Source: Entomomonas moraniae (GTDB lineage Bacteria; Pseudomonadota; Gammaproteobacteria; Pseudomonadales; Pseudomonadaceae). Taken from it: a DNA stretch of 64,000 nt. The notes beneath the pieces were generated by a model, which saw nothing but the letters and a program-made list of their open reading frames with translations, had not been told where the DNA came from and did no database searches. Each line of letters opens with the position of its first letter. Position 1 is the stretch's first letter. The DNA is taken from positions 1,240,001 through 1,304,000 of the forward strand of contig NZ_CP029822.1 in assembly GCF_003991975.1 (NCBI RefSeq), written 5' to 3'. Of this stretch, positions 21,357 to 30,806 are shown piece by piece. Both the position numbers and the translations under genes were made by a program.

Positions 21357-21716
21357 TTAAAACTTAATTTCGCCACTGACATCTAATAAACTTCTACGCG
21401 CTAACGCTAAGTTTGATTTAGATTTATCCAATACGAAGTATAAGAAAATATCTGGCTTACTTTCTAATGGGCGAATAATATGGTATTGCTTACCTAAAGT
21501 AATTAAAATATCTTCAATGTGATCATTAAGATTTAATGATTTCATTGTTTTAAGCTTAGCACGAACTACTTCAGTATTACCTGCACAAGCTAATTCAATA
21601 TCAAGCCCTGCCCCTTTACCACCTAGCATCATACCGCTAGATGAGTCCACCAAAGCTGCAACCATCGCACCATCAACAGTTAATAACTTTTCTAAAGACT
21701 CTTGAATATTACTCAT
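21357..21716 (-). CDS. Roadblock/LC7-domain protein (second copy)
   Basis: The 119-residue product looks like a single roadblock/LC7 domain: VDGAMVAALVDSSSGMMLGG is the typical opening of the fold, and a long central helix (VVRAKLKTMKSL) is followed by a beta hairpin. Roadblock proteins form dimers that act as GTPase-activating or anchoring partners of Ras-like GTPases (MglB for MglA). It is last in a four-gene minus-strand operon with a second roadblock protein and an MglA-like GTPase. Confidence 0.78.
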   Translation of the reverse strand: MSNIQESLEKLLTVDGAMVAALVDSSSGMMLGGKGAGLDIELACAGNTEVVRAKLKTMKSLNLNDHIEDILITLGKQYHIIRPLESKPDIFLYFVLDKSKSNLALARRSLLDVSGEIKF

Positions 21717-21739
21717 TACCTTCTCCTATTTACATAAAA

Positions 21740-22153
21740 CTAAACTTTACTATTAAAAGCATCAACAACTGCTCGGGCATGATAAAGTATTTGACCTAAA
21801 ACCGCATTTTTCGATGCCACAACATTGAGAATCATCGGAAATGCTTCGTTGTCTATATCCATAATTACAATATAACCTTTATCACTTTCAATAATTATAC
21901 TGTTGTACTCTGTCCCTAAATTTGTCTCACAAATTGACATGTTACTGATAGCTGATAATGAACTCGCCATTGCAGCTAACTTTGAAGGGTCGACTGTCTC
22001 ATCAGTAGACTTAAACGCTACCTCAAATCCATCTTCTGTAGTTAAAACAGCACTTTCAATACCCGTAGCAACACTCATTAACTTATCTAACTCTCTTGCT
22101 GCAGCAAGCTTAATCACTTTTGGAGTTAAAACTGAAACTTTATTTTCCGCCAT
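21740..22153 (-). CDS. Roadblock/LC7-domain protein (first copy)
   Basis: The 137-residue product is one roadblock/LC7 domain with GIESAVLTTEDGFEVAF and LAAMASSLSAISNM, the common pattern of a strand pair followed by a helix. It ends with IVVMD-type strands and a helix containing LGQILYHARAVV. It differs clearly from the downstream roadblock protein, so the pair could form a heterodimer or act in sequence on the same GTPase. The gap to the GTPase gene is 31 bases. Confidence 0.82.
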   Translation of the reverse strand: MAENKVSVLTPKVIKLAAARELDKLMSVATGIESAVLTTEDGFEVAFKSTDETVDPSKLAAMASSLSAISNMSICETNLGTEYNSIIIESDKGYIVIMDIDNEAFPMILNVVASKNAVLGQILYHARAVVDAFNSKV

Positions 22154-22184
22154 TAATATTACTCATAAATTAATTAAATATTGA

Positions 22185-22709
22185 CTAAACATAGAGTTGC
22201 GTAAGCAATAAATCTAATAGCATAAGAACATCTTCTTTAAGTCGTACATCAGCCGTTACAATAGGACAAATGACTCCTTGGGCAGCAGTAAATGCTGAGA
22301 ACTGGTTAATAATATCTGTATCATCTGGGTCTGCTTTTGTAATACAAATAACACAGCTGCGCTCTTCTATTAACGTTTTAAAGCTTTCTAAATAGATACT
22401 TAAATCTTCAAACGGATCAGGGCGGGTGTTATCCACTAAAATAATAACGCCTAGTGCCCCAGTGGATAAAACACGCCACATAAAAGAAAAACGCTGTTGA
22501 CCTGGAGTGCCATAGATTCTAAGGCGCTCATCTTCACTAATTGTGACTATCCCATAATCAAAAGCCACTGTTGTTTTTTCTTTATCCACAGATTTATCAG
22601 TATTTAATACATCTGTTGAAATAGGTGGAATTTCACTTACAGCAGCAATTGCTGTTGTTTTTCCTGCTCCCATCGTTCCCGTTATGAGAATTTTGTATTC
22701 TTCAATCAT
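22185..22709 (-). CDS. MglA-like small Ras-type GTPase
   Basis: The 174-residue product has a P-loop G-T-M-G-A-G-K-T at residues 11-18, a switch-II motif Y-G-T-P-G-Q-Q-R-F and a TKAD motif standing for NKxD. Replacement of the usual D in DxxG by G-T-P-G is common in the bacterial Gtr/MglA-type family (COG2229). Such GTPases set polarity or control motility and pili in Myxococcus and other bacteria. It lies between the operon's first gene and two roadblock genes. Confidence 0.88.
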   Translation of the reverse strand: MIEEYKILITGTMGAGKTTAIAAVSEIPPISTDVLNTDKSVDKEKTTVAFDYGIVTISEDERLRIYGTPGQQRFSFMWRVLSTGALGVIILVDNTRPDPFEDLSIYLESFKTLIEERSCVICITKADPDDTDIINQFSAFTAAQGVICPIVTADVRLKEDVLMLLDLLLTQLYV

Positions 22710-22712
22710 AAG

Positions 22713-23375
22713 TTATTTCTGAAAAAGCCCTAAACTATTACGAATTCTATCTAATAAACTTTTCTTTGGTGCTGCTTTTTTCTCAATCACTTTTGATGGA
22801 GTCATTACAGCTGTCACATACTCGGCATCACCACTATTAATTATTTGCTCTATAAAAGCATGACAAACTTCTTCTGGCTTTGTTGAGATAGCGGTTAATT
22901 CTTCTAATGTCATCGCGCACTTGCTTAACAACGTTGATAATACAGGGTAAGCCTTATCTTGTTTTAAAATTTCTGCTTTTGGCCACTGTAAAAGACGTAC
23001 TTTCTGCGATATATCTTTTTGTGATTCAACATTTTTCTCAACAGGTTCAGGCTCACTCTGTGTTCCAAGCAGCACACTCTCTGCCATGTAAATTTTTTCT
23101 ATTAACTCAGTTGCTTTTATAGGCGTACTGGCATAAAAAATATCACAACCATTTTTTTGAATTTCAGTATTAAATGACAATATTACACGGATATTATTAG
23201 GAATAGATAGCATTTGCTCTGGAGTAGCATCTTTACCGACAACAAGAACGCCAGCTGCAGTATCGTTTTGCTTCCATGTTGCATTATCCCGTGTATTATA
23301 CATAACGAGCACGGATCTAAAAAAAATCTGCTCCCTATTGGATAAACACAATGTTGAATAAAATACTGTTCGCAT
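22713..23375 (-). CDS. Unknown protein, first gene of the GTPase/roadblock operon
   Basis: I do not recognise a family. The product, about 220 residues from ATG 23375, starts MRTVFYSTLCLSN. Its first half alternates strands and helices (AAGVLVVGKDATPEQ, NIRVILSF) somewhat like a receiver or Rossmann-type domain, without obvious phospho-acceptor residues. A Pro/Glu/Lys-rich linker and a helical C-terminal half (ALTLEELTAI-like) follow, and a basic tail ends it. An upstream ATG at 23441 would add 22 residues but has no ribosome-binding site. Only three bases separate it from the GTPase, so it is very likely a partner. Confidence 0.6.
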   Translation of the reverse strand: MRTVFYSTLCLSNREQIFFRSVLVMYNTRDNATWKQNDTAAGVLVVGKDATPEQMLSIPNNIRVILSFNTEIQKNGCDIFYASTPIKATELIEKIYMAESVLLGTQSEPEPVEKNVESQKDISQKVRLLQWPKAEILKQDKAYPVLSTLLSKCAMTLEELTAISTKPEEVCHAFIEQIINSGDAEYVTAVMTPSKVIEKKAAPKKSLLDRIRNSLGLFQK

Positions 23376-23534
23376 AAAATCTAATCTACATCTCTCAAAA
23401 TTGAAAGCTAAAACAATAGAAATATGTCCAAAAGCAGACATATAGCAAAAAATTACTGGCCTTATAATAACATACTTATACAGCCTTTAGAAGAAATCTT
23501 AGCACTACCTAATTAATCATATTATGATTTTTAA

Positions 23535-24974
23535 TCAATCATACTTAATATAAATAGTTGCTCTATCGCCATCGCGACCATCATCCATAACACCTAGCCA
23601 ATCTGAAGATAATAACTGCAAGCAAGAATTCCATTGTAAGGGATGTTGAGAATAAGAATTTTTATAATTTGATCGTAATAAAAACTCAACCACCCTACTT
23701 TTAGAAATAGCTAACCGCTTAATCTGTAATTTGGCTTGTATCAACCACAAATAATTATTAACATCATAAAAACGATATAAATAAGAAATAAGCTGATCTG
23801 ATTCAAGCATTATTTCTCCCAACACATTATCTGCCCCATACTGCTGGTAAATTTCCTGTATGGTTAAAGGCTGATGACTAGCTACACTATCAATAATATA
23901 GGCGCTTGATGAACTAGGGAGCACCAATGATGCCTTATTAATCAATAAATTAAGTTTTTGATAGTTTAAATTCATGGCTGAAATTTTATTAAACTTTAAT
24001 AGATAACCTAACTTTTTGGCCTGGCAAAAATAGCTTCCCCCATTATCATCAAAATCTAGTTTTTTCCATAAATGAATATATTCTTCTATCGTTTCCTTTG
24101 TCGAAAAATAGCCACTAATAACCATAAATCCTTGTTCTCTTCTAAACGTACTGGCAATTATTTGTTGCTGCGCTGTGTTTAGCGGTTGAAATAACAATGT
24201 TAACTGTGGATCTGATAAATATGGCTTTAGCTGGGGTCTATCAATTAACTGTTCTAACACGTGTGCGGTGATTAATAACTGCCTGACGCCTATCATCACA
24301 TCAATCAAATAGCCATTCACTAACAATTTATTTTTAATAAAATCCATTTCATCTTGTAAGATTTTTAATCCCTTACGCACATCACCATCGTCAATAGCAA
24401 ACACAGCCTCAGCCAAACGCAATTGCGAAGCATAAATACTCTTATGATAAGGTGGTATTGGCATTTCTGCCGACATAGGATAAGCCTTATAATAAGGCTT
24501 GGCCTGAATTTGTCGATAACGTGCCAAAATAACATTACTTTCCTTGATTAGTGCTGTTAACTACTTCCTATCCTTTACTACTTGATCGACACTATGCAGA
24601 TTTTTTAATGAAGCACATGGAAACTCATAACCTGTTCCATATCCCATATTTACTTTGAGCGCTTTATTTTCATCATAGTAATCTGTTGTTTTTACTATGT
24701 TATCAAGTAACTTAACATCCTGCTTGCTAATGGCTACTTGTAATAAGCGATTATTTTTTATTAGCATTTTTTTAGCGATAGCAGTGTAATTTTAATCTAC
24801 TGGCACATCCAGCGCTAGCATACCAACATAACCATTCTGGTCTAAGTCTCGTTCAAACAAATCGGGGATAACTAATAATTGCTTAACTTCGGGTAACAGT
24901 TGTTTATTGTCCAACTCATTAGCTAACAAAGGTAAACTCAACAAACTAAGAACCCATAAGGCTTTAAGCCTCAT
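23535..24974 (-). pseudogene. Exported hypothetical protein interrupted by two in-frame stops
   Basis: A single minus-strand frame of about 480 codons runs from ATG 24974 to TGA-side stop 23535, broken by TAA at 24794-24792 and TAG at 24563-24561. All three segments (60, about 76 and about 341 codons) lie in the same frame and read as one protein. There is an N-terminal signal peptide (LKALWVLSLLSLPLLA), a middle part with LLQVAISKQDVKLLDNIV, and a long helical C-terminal part. AAGGGA precedes the ATG. It lies 24 bases after mfd. I recognise no family. Recent nonsense mutations are the simplest reading; readthrough or sequencing errors are alternatives. Confidence 0.7.
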
Positions 24975-24998
24975 AGTAAAATCCCTTAGTAATCAATA

Positions 24999-27900
24999 TT
25001 AATCTGCTTTAATCTTTAATTTGTCTAATAACGTTTCAAGTGTTGTAAAACGCTCATCAACTCTCTCCATCGGTACCTGGAATTTAAATGTTGTACCACC
25101 TTCTAGTTTATAGTGTTTAGGCTGACCCTGTATCAGTTTTATCAACGTTAAAGGATCAACTGTTGTGTGGGTCGAAAATTCAACCTTACCGCCCTGTGGG
25201 CCTGCATCAATTTTGGTGATACCTAATTGTTCTGCTTCTATTTTTAAACGTGTTTGGCGAATCAGATTTTTAACAGGCTCGGGCAACAAGCCAAAACGGT
25301 CGATCATTTCTACTTGCAGTTCTTTTAAATCGTCGTCTGTTGTAGCAGAGGCAATACGTTTGTACAAGATTAGGCGATTATGTACATCGGGCAAATAATC
25401 TTCAGGAATTAATGCGGGTAAACGTAAATTAATATCAGTACCCACCCCCAATGGTTGCTCTAAGTTGGGCTCCTCTCCTTTTTGAATAGCTTTCACCGCA
25501 CGATCAAGCATATCCATATACAACGAGAAGCCAACCGCTTGTATTTGCCCACTTTGCCCTTCCCCTAATAACTCACCGGTACCACGAATTTCCATATCAT
25601 GGGTAGCGAGCACAAAACCTGCGCCCAAATCTTGAGCACTGGCAATCGCTTCTAAACGTTTTTGAGCATCATCTGTCATGCTCTTTTTAGGGGGCGTTAG
25701 TAAATAAGCATACGCTTGGTGATGACTACGCCCTACACGCCCACGCAGTTGGTGTAACTGCGCTAATCCAAACTTATCTGCTCGTTCAATCACAATGGTA
25801 TTAGCCGTTGGCACATCAATACCTGTTTCAATAATGGTTGAAGACACCAGTACATTAAAGCGCTTATGATAAAAATCAGCCATCACTTGCTCAAGTTCAC
25901 GCTCACGCATTTGCCCATGCCCTACGCCAATACGTGCCTCGGGTACAAGTTCAGCAAGATCAGCTGCACACTTTTCAATGGTTTTAACATCATTATGCAA
26001 ATAATAAACCTGCCCCCCTCTAAGCAGCTCACGTAGCAAAGCTTCTTTAATCACTGCGTTTTGCTGTTCCATCACAAAAGTACGTACTGACAAACGGCGC
26101 GCAGGGGGTGTGGCAATAATGGATAGGTCACGCATCCCCGACATCGCCATATTGAGTGTGCGAGGAATGGGGGTCGCGGTCATAGTTAATACATCCACCT
26201 CACTGCGCAAGGCTTTTAGGCGTTCTTTTTGACGAACCCCAAATCGGTGTTCTTCATCAATAACCACCAACCCTAAATTTTTAAACTTCACATCCTCTTG
26301 TAATAACTTATGCGTTCCGATAATGATATCGATCTTACCTTCTGCCAATTCAGCAATGGCTTGATTCACCTCTTTGGTGGATTTAAAACGACTCAATACC
26401 TCCACCTTCACAGGCCAATCAGCGAAACGGTCTCTAAAACTGTTGTAATGTTGCTGTGCCAATAAAGTAGTGGGCACTAATACAGCTACTTGCTTTCCAC
26501 TTTGAACAGCAATAAAGGCTGCACGAATGGCCACTTCTGTTTTACCAAAACCAACATCACCACAAATAAGACGATCCATTGGCTTGCTAGCGGTCATATC
26601 TTCTAACACAGCATCGATAGCAGCTTGCTGATCTACCGTTTCTTCAAAAGGGAATCCTGCTGCAAAAGCTGCGTAGTCACTTTCTGGTTTACTAAAAGCA
26701 AAACCTTTGCGAGCTGCACGACGGGCATAAATATCTAACAATTCAGCGGCCACATCTCGAACTTGCTCTGCCGCTTTACGGCGAGCTTTTTGCCACTGCT
26801 CAGAACCTAAACGATGCAAAGGTGCCAACGCATCATCCGACCCTGTATACCGGGCAATCAGGTGTAGGCTAGCGACAGGAACGTACAGTTTGGTTCCCTC
26901 TGCATACTCTAACATCAGAAACTCTTGCGGTTGGTCGTCTAATTCTAACGTCACTAAACCTTGATAACGTCCTACTCCATGGTCGATGTGTACGACAGGC
27001 GCACCTTCTCGTAACTCCGTCAGGTTTTTAACAATGTTTTCATTGGTTACTTCGCCTCTTTTTTGGCGACGTCTGCGTTGTAAAATCTTTTGGCCAAACA
27101 AGGGGGCTTCGGCAATCAATGCCAACGCTGGCTTTTCTAAAACAAGCCCGTCATCTAGATTAGCCACAGTAATGGCTATTCGCTCTTTGCATTCTGTAAA
27201 TTCTTGCCAACCAGCTACTTCAACGGGGCGTACTTTCAAACGGGCTAATAACTCAAGCACAACCTCTCGACGCCCAGCCGTTTCAGCTGTAAATAATAAC
27301 CGCCCTTCAAACTGCTCAATAAACTGACGTAATTTACTTAATGGTTCTGTTGTCCGAGACTCTATGGTTAAATCAGGCAATGCCTGTAGTGAAAAATTTT
27401 GTTTATTTGCGCCTTGCTCGACACTGCTTTGTTGCAATGTAACTCTTGGCCATTTTTTTAAATAGCCAAAGCATTCATCGGTCGATAAAAATAATTGCTT
27501 AGGCTCTAGAATTGGCTTTTCAACATCATAACGACGATCTTCATAACGGTTTTTCACATCACGCCAGAAAGTTTCCGTCGATTCCTCAATATTTGGTAAT
27601 GAAAAAACTTGCATATTGTCAGGCAAGTAATCAAATAACGTAGCAGTTTGCTCAAAAAATAGAGGCAAATAATACTCAATACCTGATGGTGTAATACCCG
27701 TTTCTAAATCTTGATAAATAGGACAGCGACGATAATCGATATCAAACTGTTCTCTAAAACGCTCTCTAAAGTTTTTGATGGCCTGCTTATCAAGAGGAAA
27801 CTCATGAGCAGGCAATAAATTAATTTGCTCAACTTTATCGATGGAACGCTGTGTTTCAGGGTCAAAGGTACGTAAAGTTTCGATTTCATCATCAAATAAA

Positions 27901-28448
27901 TCAATACGATAAGGTAAACTACTCCCCATCGGGAATAAATCAAATAATGCGCCCCGCACAGCGAACTCACCGTGCTCGAAAACAGTTTCAACACAGCGAT
28001 AGCCCACACTTTCTAAACGGCCACGCATCTCTTCAACATTAACTTTATCACCAATTTTTACCACCAGACCACTACCTAATACAAAGGAAGCAGGCGCAAT
28101 TCGCTGTAACACGGTAGTAATAGGAACGACTAAAATACCTTGTTTAATGTTAGGTAATTGGTATAGGGTCGATATTCGTTGTGAAATAATGTCTTGATGG
28201 GGGGAGAATACATCATAAGGCAACGTTTCCCAGTCAGGAAAGTTAAGTACGGTCGTGTGAGGCGCAAAAAACTTTAGCTCACGACTTAATCGATCTGCAC
28301 TTGCAGTATCCGGTGTTAAAACCAAAGTAAAATGCTGATAGGCTGAGGCGGCTTCGGCTACAACTAAACCAAAAGAAGCACCTACTAAATTTCCCCATTG
28401 TAGTTTATTTGAGGTCTTTGATAGTTTAGGAAGGGCAAGAACAGACAC
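24999..28448 (-). CDS. mfd: Transcription-repair coupling factor Mfd
   Basis: The 1149-residue product has the Mfd layout: UvrB-like N-terminal modules, an RNA-polymerase interaction domain (about 470-550, with HIDHGVGRYQGL), a RecG-like helicase (Walker A in GDVGFGKTEVA, DEEHRFG as motif II, TATPIPRTL as motif III) and a TRCF C-terminal domain. Mfd removes RNA polymerase stalled at DNA damage and recruits UvrA. The start is GTG 28448. The length matches E. coli Mfd (1148). Confidence 0.97.
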   Translation of the reverse strand: MSVLALPKLSKTSNKLQWGNLVGASFGLVVAEAASAYQHFTLVLTPDTASADRLSRELKFFAPHTTVLNFPDWETLPYDVFSPHQDIISQRISTLYQLPNIKQGILVVPITTVLQRIAPASFVLGSGLVVKIGDKVNVEEMRGRLESVGYRCVETVFEHGEFAVRGALFDLFPMGSSLPYRIDLFDDEIETLRTFDPETQRSIDKVEQINLLPAHEFPLDKQAIKNFRERFREQFDIDYRRCPIYQDLETGITPSGIEYYLPLFFEQTATLFDYLPDNMQVFSLPNIEESTETFWRDVKNRYEDRRYDVEKPILEPKQLFLSTDECFGYLKKWPRVTLQQSSVEQGANKQNFSLQALPDLTIESRTTEPLSKLRQFIEQFEGRLLFTAETAGRREVVLELLARLKVRPVEVAGWQEFTECKERIAITVANLDDGLVLEKPALALIAEAPLFGQKILQRRRRQKRGEVTNENIVKNLTELREGAPVVHIDHGVGRYQGLVTLELDDQPQEFLMLEYAEGTKLYVPVASLHLIARYTGSDDALAPLHRLGSEQWQKARRKAAEQVRDVAAELLDIYARRAARKGFAFSKPESDYAAFAAGFPFEETVDQQAAIDAVLEDMTASKPMDRLICGDVGFGKTEVAIRAAFIAVQSGKQVAVLVPTTLLAQQHYNSFRDRFADWPVKVEVLSRFKSTKEVNQAIAELAEGKIDIIIGTHKLLQEDVKFKNLGLVVIDEEHRFGVRQKERLKALRSEVDVLTMTATPIPRTLNMAMSGMRDLSIIATPPARRLSVRTFVMEQQNAVIKEALLRELLRGGQVYYLHNDVKTIEKCAADLAELVPEARIGVGHGQMRERELEQVMADFYHKRFNVLVSSTIIETGIDVPTANTIVIERADKFGLAQLHQLRGRVGRSHHQAYAYLLTPPKKSMTDDAQKRLEAIASAQDLGAGFVLATHDMEIRGTGELLGEGQSGQIQAVGFSLYMDMLDRAVKAIQKGEEPNLEQPLGVGTDINLRLPALIPEDYLPDVHNRLILYKRIASATTDDDLKELQVEMIDRFGLLPEPVKNLIRQTRLKIEAEQLGITKIDAGPQGGKVEFSTHTTVDPLTLIKLIQGQPKHYKLEGGTTFKFQVPMERVDERFTTLETLLDKLKIKAD

Positions 28449-28522
28449 GAAGTTATAGCTCCACTAGTAGCCAATTAAAGAGGACGATTATACACCATGC
28501 AATCATTGGGTTGATTACAAAC

Positions 28523-28798
28523 TCAATGTTTAACCAATCTTTTTTTCTTGAACCATGCATTAGACGTTTCACAGTTCGAGGGTTTCAACTCACTTAAAGG
28601 TATTTTAAAACGTTTAAAAACAGCCCAAAGCTCATCTAAAGCTGATTCATCAAGTAATGCTTCGTCAACCGTTACATAAAGTGTTCTTAGCTCTCCGTCC
28701 ATCACTTGAATACTGTCTATACTTTCAAGCCATTTAAAAAAGATATCTTCATCGGTTAACGAAAAATAAGTAACGCCCGTAATTGAAATAGCTTTCAC
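28523..28798 (-). CDS. Conserved hypothetical protein
   Basis: I do not recognise this 91-residue product. It has no signal peptide or membrane segment, is acidic in the middle (VDEALLDESALDELW) and basic at the C-terminus (WFKKKRLVKH). It lies 5 bases downstream of the ClC gene and is probably translated from the same mRNA. Confidence 0.6.
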   Translation of the reverse strand: MKAISITGVTYFSLTDEDIFFKWLESIDSIQVMDGELRTLYVTVDEALLDESALDELWAVFKRFKIPLSELKPSNCETSNAWFKKKRLVKH

Positions 28799-28803
28799 TT
28801 TTG

Positions 28804-30087
28804 TTACTCCTTTATGGGAGTTATCTCTTTATTGCTACTGACTTGTTTAAGCAAGTTAAACACGCCAATTGCCCCGACCAGAGCAAATAGCATAGGAACT
28901 AAACTATCATGATTAACCCCTGTTAGTTCCAATACAAGCACAATCGCAGTCAGCGGCATTTTCATTGAACACGCTAGAAAGGCTGTTGCACCGATAATGG
29001 CATAAGCCCCCATAGGCGCAGCAGGAAATACATAATTCCAAAGACTACCAAATAAAATAGCAATCAAACCACCATGCATTAACCCTGGAGTAAGTAATCC
29101 CCCCTTTGCACCCACTCGTAAAGAAGTGACAGTAATAAAAAAACGTATCACAAGCAACGTAGCCACAAGCTGTATAGTTAAAGAACCATCAAAGCCTAAC
29201 TGTAAAGGCTCCTTCCCATTTCCCAATAATTCTGGATAAGGAATCGCTAACACGCCAATCAATAAAAAGTTAATCAATGCCAGTGGTATTAGTTTGGCAT
29301 CTTTAGGCGCGGCTTTTTTAGCCGCTGCAGTTATCTTTACAAAATAAAAAGCAGCAACACCAATAATAGGCCCGATAACCACCGACCACGCCACTAACGA
29401 GTAACTTAGCTGCATGACTGAAATATGGTATTGTTGCTCATCACCCAAGCCCGCCCATGCAATAACCGCTGCCAATGTGGAGGTAAAAATAGCAGGGGCA
29501 ACACATTGCCAACGTGCACTGACAAGCAAAACCTCTAAAGTAAATAATGCGCCAGCCAAGGGGACATTATAAACAGCTGCCAAGCCTGCTCCTGCACCAC
29601 AGGCCACCAATATTTTGATGTCAGGCTCGGTTAATTCCATTTTTTGAGAAAGCCAACCAACAAAAGAAGCGCTGACTTCACGGGGGGCTAACTCTCTCCC
29701 AAGAGGAGAGCCCAATCCCACCGAAACCATTTGAAGTAAACCATGCACCACGGTTGTAAATACAGGCATCTGATGCGGTTCATTTTTAACTGCTTGTTCA
29801 ATGGTCATGGTTTTTTTACCGTATCGATAAAGCGCCCACCAACCAACACCAACAACAACCCCACAAGCCACTAAAGCCAAAACTCTACGCAAAGGGGATG
29901 AGGCATTAACCGCTTCAAGAAAATTATCTGTTGAAAAGACTTCATTTAAGTTATAACCAAAGGCTATGTGCTGAACCACATGTAAAATAAGTGATAAAAC
30001 CACCCCCACTAAACCAGCGATAACTCCCGTTAGAATCATCGCCATAAGAAATTTAATGGTGTAACGTACAGAACTGGGTAATGACAT
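28804..30087 (-). CDS. ClC-family chloride channel/transporter
   Basis: The 427-residue membrane protein has about ten helices and ClC features: GLGSPLGRELAPREVSA at the second selectivity region, GAGAGLAAVYNVPLAGALFTLEVLL and a GAKGGLLTPGLMHGG segment resembling the GxFxP filter. The glutamate after GR, the gating residue in ClC-ec1, is kept. The first filter motif GSGIP is not visible; the equivalent region reads TIEQAVKNEP. It probably exchanges or conducts anions. It is followed by a small unknown gene and preceded by a J-domain gene. Confidence 0.85.
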   Translation of the reverse strand: MSLPSSVRYTIKFLMAMILTGVIAGLVGVVLSLILHVVQHIAFGYNLNEVFSTDNFLEAVNASSPLRRVLALVACGVVVGVGWWALYRYGKKTMTIEQAVKNEPHQMPVFTTVVHGLLQMVSVGLGSPLGRELAPREVSASFVGWLSQKMELTEPDIKILVACGAGAGLAAVYNVPLAGALFTLEVLLVSARWQCVAPAIFTSTLAAVIAWAGLGDEQQYHISVMQLSYSLVAWSVVIGPIIGVAAFYFVKITAAAKKAAPKDAKLIPLALINFLLIGVLAIPYPELLGNGKEPLQLGFDGSLTIQLVATLLVIRFFITVTSLRVGAKGGLLTPGLMHGGLIAILFGSLWNYVFPAAPMGAYAIIGATAFLACSMKMPLTAIVLVLELTGVNHDSLVPMLFALVGAIGVFNLLKQVSSNKEITPIKE

Positions 30088-30110
30088 AAAAAACCTATAA
30101 TATGCGTTTC

Positions 30111-30791
30111 CTAGAAGCCATGCATCATACGTATTAATGCATAAGCCTCATGTATTTTAATCGTCATGATGGTTGCTTGATTAATAGCCTCATCACTGCC
30201 TCCTGAACTGATAACCTTGTCAGGATGATAACGTGCTAACTGCCGTTTGTATTGTTGCTTAATGAATGTATTTGGACTATCGACTAAAACCTCTAATAAA
30301 ACTAATGCTTGTTGATGTTCCTGAGAAAGAAAAACAGGGCGATAAGGTATACCTACTTTTTCAATACGGGCACGCTCCCAGCCAAACCAGAAGCCGAATA
30401 GATGAACCAATTGATACTCTCTCGTACCAAGGTGCCGATCAGCCCAAATCATCCGCCAACACCGTTGTAGAAAAAGCTCTTTTTCTAGTTCACAGCCTTT
30501 AAAATAACGCAAAGAAGCTTCCAAAACATCTGTCTCTAACGTTTTACCCATTAAATAGTGTTGATAAGCTAGTTGTACTTGCTCATGAGACAGTGGCTGC
30601 AATGCGATTTCTTGATCAAGCTGTTGACGATGACACTTACTTTCTAACTGACTATTTGCTAGATGCCCTAGTGCTTTAAAGACCAACTCATTGCCTTCAA
30701 AAATAACTTGATTTGCCAACCGACGCCGCTCAACAAAAGCATCAAAAAGGTGGCTTATCTTCTGTTTAAAAAATTGCAAGTAATCTTCCAC
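30111..30791 (-). CDS. DjlA-like co-chaperone with C-terminal J domain
   Basis: The 226-residue product ends in a J domain with the diagnostic H-P-D tripeptide (YKRQLARYHPDKV, near residue 193) that stimulates DnaK ATPase. Upstream is a helical TerB-like region (LFLQRCWRMIWADRHLGTREY). This is the DjlA arrangement but without the N-terminal membrane helix of E. coli DjlA, so it is predicted cytoplasmic. The gene is 15 bases downstream of an exported protein gene. Confidence 0.8.
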   Translation of the reverse strand: MEDYLQFFKQKISHLFDAFVERRRLANQVIFEGNELVFKALGHLANSQLESKCHRQQLDQEIALQPLSHEQVQLAYQHYLMGKTLETDVLEASLRYFKGCELEKELFLQRCWRMIWADRHLGTREYQLVHLFGFWFGWERARIEKVGIPYRPVFLSQEHQQALVLLEVLVDSPNTFIKQQYKRQLARYHPDKVISSGGSDEAINQATIMTIKIHEAYALIRMMHGF

Positions 30792-30806
30792 TATAATAAT
30801 AGAGGC

